Positions 11,423 to 14,326 of a stretch of 14,326 nucleotides of DNA are shown in pieces. Below the pieces are notes generated by a model, which saw only the letters and a list, made by a program, of their open reading frames with translations, was not told where the DNA came from and did not search any database. The position numbers and the translations under genes are program-made. Location: contig JACQOB010000002.1 in NCBI GenBank assembly GCA_016202745.1, forward strand, positions 1 to 14,326. The letters are read 5' to 3'. The DNA is from Candidatus Aenigmatarchaeota archaeon. Lineage in GTDB: Archaea; Aenigmatarchaeota; Aenigmatarchaeia; QMZP01. The stretch's first letter is position 1, and every line of letters starts with the position of its first letter.

Positions 11423-11446
11423 GGTATAATCTTGTCTGAACGCCCT

Positions 11447-11457
11447 AGTAAAATTTG
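11447..11457 (-). promoter_or_regulatory. TATA-like element of the duplicated membrane protein gene
   Basis: The minus strand reads AAATTTTACTA, centred about 30 bases before the ATG at 11422. A stronger TATA (at 11471-11480) further upstream faces the other way and serves aIF2-alpha. Confidence 0.4.
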
Positions 11458-11470
11458 CGCACGCTGGAAA

Positions 11471-11480
11471 GCATATAAAA
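11471..11480 (+). promoter_or_regulatory. TATA box of the aIF2-alpha gene
   Basis: GCATATAAAA is centred 26 bases before the ATG at 11502, which fixes that codon as a leaderless start. Since S27e and aIF2-alpha are separated here, this promoter replaces the operon transcription seen in other archaea. Confidence 0.65.
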
Positions 11481-11501
11481 TCCATTGGTGTATTGATAGC
11501 T

Positions 11502-12263
11502 ATGAGAAAATTCGGGAACCCCTCATACGGCGAGCTGGTGGTCTGCCAGATAGTGAAGCTGCACCCCAACTCAGCCGTGGCGAAGATGGTGGAGTACAAC
11601 AAGACAGGGCTGATACATGTTTCTGAAGTGGTAAGCAGGTGGGTACGGGACATAAGGGAGTTCCTCAAGGAGAACCAGTATGTCGTCTGCAAGGTGGTCG
11701 GCATCGAGGGGGACACCGTATCGCTTTCAATGAAGCGCGTCCACCCCACCGAAGGGGAGAGGAAGCTCAACGAGCTGAAGAAGGAGAGGAAGGCGGAGAA
11801 GATGCTTGAGCTTGCCGCCAAGGCGCTTGGGAAGGACCTTGAGGGGGCCTATGCGGATGTCGGCAGGCAGATACTGGAGGAATTCGGGACGCTGACCAAG
11901 CTTTTTGACTTCGCGCTGAAGAACCCGGGCCTGGTCAGGGAGAGGCTGCCGAAGAAGTGGGTTGACGCCATCATCGAGGTGGCGGAGAAAAGCATAGCGG
12001 ACAAGACGTACAGCGTCACCGCCGAGCTGAAGCTCATCTGCTACAGGCCTGACGGCATTGAGGTGATAAAAAGCGTGCTGACAAAGGCCAGGGCGGGCCA
12101 GAAGGACCTGGAAATCAAATACATCTCAACCCCCGTGTTCACCATTTCCCTGAAGGGCAAGAACTACAAGACCCTGGAGGCCAGGATAACGGAAACTGCC
12201 GAGGAGATTGTGAAGGAGATGAAGCAGAACCATGGCGAGGGCAGCTACACGGTGAAGGAATAA
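11502..12263 (+). CDS. eif2a: Translation initiation factor aIF2 subunit alpha
   Basis: The alpha subunit of the archaeal initiation factor that carries Met-tRNAi to the small ribosomal subunit. The 253-residue protein has the S1-type OB domain first (about 8-82: YGELVVCQIVKL, NKTGLIHVSEV, RWVRDIREFLKENQYVVCKVV, DTVSLSMKRV). A helical middle (about 88-170) and a C-terminal alpha/beta domain (about 172-253, ISTPVFTISLKGKNYKTLE) complete it. Length and domain order match the family. The ATG at 11502 is 26 bases from a strong TATA box; a TTG nine bases upstream is not needed. In many archaea it follows L44e and S27e directly and precedes nop10. Here an inverted membrane gene separates it from S27e, and nop10 is not the next gene. 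Confidence 0.95.
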   Translation: MRKFGNPSYGELVVCQIVKLHPNSAVAKMVEYNKTGLIHVSEVVSRWVRDIREFLKENQYVVCKVVGIEGDTVSLSMKRVHPTEGERKLNELKKERKAEKMLELAAKALGKDLEGAYADVGRQILEEFGTLTKLFDFALKNPGLVRERLPKKWVDAIIEVAEKSIADKTYSVTAELKLICYRPDGIEVIKSVLTKARAGQKDLEIKYISTPVFTISLKGKNYKTLEARITETAEEIVKEMKQNHGEGSYTVKE

Positions 12264-12270
12264 GAAGCTT

Positions 12271-12297
12271 ATTGTATAATAATAAATTCAAGGTGAT
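12271..12297 (+). promoter_or_regulatory. AT-rich promoter region and ribosome binding site of the gene at 12301
   Basis: ATTGTATAATAATAAATT is a TATA-like stretch. It is followed by AGGTGAT ending 4 bases before the ATG at 12301, a good archaeal ribosome binding site. The gene could also be read from the aIF2-alpha transcript. Confidence 0.45.
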
Positions 12298-12300
12298 AGC

Positions 12301-12600
12301 ATGGATGATCCTAAATACCGTTCAAGGGATTTCAGATTGTGGAAAGAGCCGGCTTACGTCACGGGATTCTTGGAAAGACATGGCAAAAGAATTAGTGATG
12401 ACATATATCACATTAAGGATCTTACCGTCAGGTTAGGCGGGGAATCAGATCCGTCAAAATCTTATCTTTCTATTACGTGGCTGGAAGGGCGTGAAGAAGA
12501 AATGAATGATTTATTCAGAAAGTTGGATGTTCGTGTGGCCCCACTTATCATGCCCGAGGAATTTACAGCTCAAATGGAAGGCAAAGCGGTCCGGCTCTAA
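12301..12600 (+). CDS. Small soluble protein of unknown function
   Basis: A 99-residue protein with no membrane segment or signal peptide and no family I recognise. It has a charged N-terminal helix region (YRSRDFRLWKEPAYVTGFLE), a central strand pair (DDIYHIKDLTVRLGG, then YLSITWLEG) and a C-terminal helix and strand (EEEMNDLFRKLDVRVAPLIM). AGGTGAT at the right distance supports the start. Codon use differs from its neighbours: CGT and AGA for arginine and more A/T at third positions, whereas the surrounding genes favour AGG. That hints at later acquisition. It occupies the position after aIF2-alpha where nop10 is often found, but it is too long and lacks the Nop10 zinc motif. Confidence 0.6.
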   Translation: MDDPKYRSRDFRLWKEPAYVTGFLERHGKRISDDIYHIKDLTVRLGGESDPSKSYLSITWLEGREEEMNDLFRKLDVRVAPLIMPEEFTAQMEGKAVRL

Positions 12601-12601
12601 T

Positions 12602-12611
12602 TCTTTTATAG
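12602..12611 (+). promoter_or_regulatory. TATA box of srp54
   Basis: TCTTTTATAG is centred about 25 bases before the ATG at 12631, so srp54 is probably a leaderless transcript with its own promoter. Confidence 0.6.
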
Positions 12612-12630
12612 CTTAAACCAAAATCTAAGC

Positions 12631-14326
12631 ATGGTCCTGGAAAGCCTTGGCGACAGCCTGAAGCAGACGTTCCGCAAGATAGCGGGCCTTGGGGTGGTGG
12701 ACAAGGGAGCTGTGGAGGCCATAGTGAGGGATTTGCAGCGTGCTCTCCTTCAGGCGGACGTGGATGTGGAGCTGGTTGTCCAGCTGTCGGGCGGCATCAA
12801 GAAGAAGATGCTGGAGGGCAAGCCGCCCGAAGGCCTGACGCTGAAGGAATATTTCATAAAAACGCTTTATGATGACATTGTGAAATTCCTGGGGGAAGAG
12901 AAAAGCGATGTCCAGCTGAAGAAACAGCACATCCTCCTGATGGGCCTTTTTGGCTCGGGAAAATGCGTACACCCAAAGAGCAACATTGTATTAGGCAATG
13001 GCCATGTCGTATCTGCAGAAAACCTATACGAAGACTACAGAACCCACGGAGAAAAACAGATTGAAGAAGGCACTATAATTGACCTTTCAGATGAGAATCT
13101 TCTTGTCCCGTCTTTTAACCCGCTAACACTTAAGATGGAAAACAAGAGGGTCACACACCTTTGGAGACTTAAGGGAAAGGAACTGTTGGACGTAAAACTT
13201 GACAGCGGCAGCGATTTTTCCGTCAAAGTAACTCCGGAGCACCCATTCTTTGTTCTTAGAGAGGGAGCTATCAGACAGGTAAGGGCCGATGAACTGAACG
13301 GCGATGATTTTGTGGCCATCCCAAGGAAATATGATTGTGAGAGCAGGGTAATGGATTTATATCCATATTTAAAAAAAATGGATCTTTGGGTATACAGCAA
13401 CCCGGAAGCAATAAGGAAGGAAATAACATTAAAATACGGCACGATAAAAGAGGCGGCCAGAAATCTGGATTTCAGAAAGAATTACTGCAGCCTGACTTCA
13501 GTGATAAAAAGGGGGCAGGTTCCGATAAAGCTAATAGAGGCTGCTGCAGGCTCCTCACCCAAAATAAGGCTTAATGCCAGCGCCAAACCTGTCTTTTTCC
13601 CCAGATATCTTAATGCCGACCTTGCAGAGTTTTTGGGCTATCTGGCTGGAGACGGGCATATAACTAAACTCTATATGGAAATCTCAAATGAAGATCCGGA
13701 GGTAATTGAGAGGGTCTGCCTGCTCTCTGAGATGCTTTTTGGCATCAAACCCAAGCTGAAAAGAGATATCAGAACGAAAAGGATGTACCGAATCCACATT
13801 GCCTCCAAGACGCTGGCGTGCCTGATCACAAGAATCTTTGGGTTTAATGCAGGCAGAAAAGGAAGAAATCTTGGAATACCGCCGCTAATAATGACATCGG
13901 ATAAAGACGTTGTAAGGGTGTTTTTGAGGGCTTATTTTGATTGTGACGCGTCCCTGTCAAAAGAGACACGGCAAGTAGAGCTGACATCGGAAAGCAGGAG
14001 GATTATTTACCAGACGGCGGCTTTGCTTTTAAGATTTAATATAACATCCACTATTTCCAGGAAGATTGTCAACAGTGTTCCCTACTGGAGACTGGCAGTC
14101 AGGGCGAGATACGCTGAACTGTATGCCGAGAAGATTGGTTTCAGGATAGCACGAAAACAGGGCAGGGCGGACCAATACAAGCAGATAGGAATAAGGCAGG
14201 GCTGCGGCAAGCTTGACATGATACCGCTGGCAGGCAGGCTGAAAGAGCTGAGGCAGTCGCTGGGGTTCTCTGTTGCAGACATACAGGAACATGTGAACAG
14301 CTATGGCCGGTATGAGATGTATGGGA
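12631..14326 (+). CDS. srp54: Signal recognition particle 54 kDa protein, 5' part, interrupted by an intein; runs off the right edge
   Basis: SRP54 is the GTPase of the signal recognition particle. It binds signal peptides on the ribosome and docks at the membrane. Residues 1-111 are the N domain and the beginning of the G domain: LGDSLKQTFRKIAGLGVVD, RALLQADVDVELV, KPPEGLTLKEYF, ending in the P-loop GLFGSGK (105-111), where archaeal SRP54 normally continues TTT. Instead residue 112 is Cys and an intein begins. The frame is open from the ATG to the window edge without a stop, so this is a continuous precursor and not a broken gene. The rest of the G domain and the M domain must lie beyond the edge, after the intein. 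A TATA box 25 bases upstream supports the start. Confidence 0.93.
   Translation, partial: MVLESLGDSLKQTFRKIAGLGVVDKGAVEAIVRDLQRALLQADVDVELVVQLSGGIKKKMLEGKPPEGLTLKEYFIKTLYDDIVKFLGEEKSDVQLKKQHILLMGLFGSGKCVHPKSNIVLGNGHVVSAENLYEDYRTHGEKQIEEGTIIDLSDENLLVPSFNPLTLKMENKRVTHLWRLKGKELLDVKLDSGSDFSVKVTPEHPFFVLREGAIRQVRADELNGDDFVAIPRKYDCESRVMDLYPYLKKMDLWVYSNPEAIRKEITLKYGTIKEAARNLDFRKNYCSLTSVIKRGQVPIKLIEAAAGSSPKIRLNASAKPVFFPRYLNADLAEFLGYLAGDGHITKLYMEISNEDPEVIERVCLLSEMLFGIKPKLKRDIRTKRMYRIHIASKTLACLITRIFGFNAGRKGRNLGIPPLIMTSDKDVVRVFLRAYFDCDASLSKETRQVELTSESRRIIYQTAALLLRFNITSTISRKIVNSVPYWRLAVRARYAELYAEKIGFRIARKQGRADQYKQIGIRQGCGKLDMIPLAGRLKELRQSLGFSVADIQEHVNSYGRYEMYG
12964..14326 (+). mobile_element. Intein with LAGLIDADG homing endonuclease inside srp54 (3' end outside the window)
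   Basis: Inteins splice themselves out of the host protein. This one starts with Cys112 directly after the P-loop Lys. Block A is CVHPKSNIVLGNG and block B is KVTPEHPFFVL (Thr201, His204). A linker with a predicted helix-turn-helix follows (ITLKYGTIKEAARNLDF). The two LAGLIDADG motifs are LGYLAGDGHIT (336-345, Asp341) and VFLRAYFDCDASLS (430-442, Asp437 and Asp439), so the endonuclease looks intact. A further DNA-binding-like segment (LAGRLKELRQSLGFSVADIQ) is reached near the edge. The C-terminal splicing blocks F and G, with the expected His-Asn and a +1 Thr, are outside the window. At least 454 residues of intein are visible. Codon use (AGA, TTA, CTA, more ATA) differs from the SRP54 part. 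Confidence 0.9.

Noticed and set aside
11423..11821. A 133-codon upstream extension of the membrane-protein gene on the minus strand
   Set aside because: It is antisense to aIF2-alpha, reads as Ser/Phe-rich low-complexity sequence, and crosses both divergent promoters. The ATG at 11422 starts a normal hydrophobic helix.
12301..12600. Nop10, expected after aIF2-alpha
   Set aside because: The protein is about 99 residues and has no Cys-x2-Cys zinc motif or Nop10 core; nothing else in the gap fits.
13035..13442. Minus-strand open frame inside the intein
   Set aside because: The plus strand is one uninterrupted reading frame with intein motifs A and B on either side; the minus frame is Ser/Leu-rich and motif-free.

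Overview
The window looks like a piece of an archaeal genome, most likely from a DPANN-type lineage with reduced gene content. The evidence is the gene set: SRP54 in the archaeal form, ribosomal proteins L44e and S27e, aIF2-alpha, the Pop5 subunit of RNase P, GatA of archaeal type, an archaeal GINS subunit, and a primase that joins the PriS catalytic core and the PriL iron-sulfur domain in one short chain, as reported for Nanoarchaeum equitans. Almost every start codon lies 25-30 bases downstream of an archaeal TATA box, so most transcripts should be leaderless. A few genes (the Nudix-like gene, L44e, S27e and the gene at 12301) have a GGTGA-type ribosome binding site instead. I cannot name the phylum from the sequence.

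Layout. Positions 1-3339 are on the minus strand: a clipped gene start at the left edge, a small OB-fold protein, two small unknown proteins, gatA and a 252-residue unknown protein. Next, on the plus strand, come pop5 and a small membrane protein built from a duplicated two-helix hairpin. A two-gene minus-strand unit (4272-7060) follows. It encodes an 859-residue, cysteine-rich secreted protein with MopE-like, Kazal-like and two repeat families, plus a 70-residue membrane-anchored peptide that overlaps it by ATGA. Divergent from this unit is a replication operon, the fused primase and GINS, also with an ATGA overlap. Positions 9023-10083 hold a membrane protein (minus) and a degenerate Nudix-fold protein (plus). 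Positions 10122-12263 hold the translation cluster L44e, S27e and aIF2-alpha, interrupted by an inverted membrane-protein gene that is itself an internal duplication. A small unknown gene and the 5' part of srp54 end the window.

The srp54 gene is split directly after the P-loop lysine by an intein that carries a LAGLIDADG homing endonuclease and has different codon use from its host gene. The window ends inside the intein, so its C-terminal splice site and the rest of SRP54 are not visible.

Other points of interest are a 25-base exact repeat that duplicates the 3' end of gatA beyond its stop codon, a 20-base perfect palindrome next to it, a 49-base exact in-frame repeat in the surface protein, and two leaderless divergent promoters interleaved within 34 bases. 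No stretch longer than about 150 bases lacks a gene. I see no rRNA, tRNA or CRISPR array.
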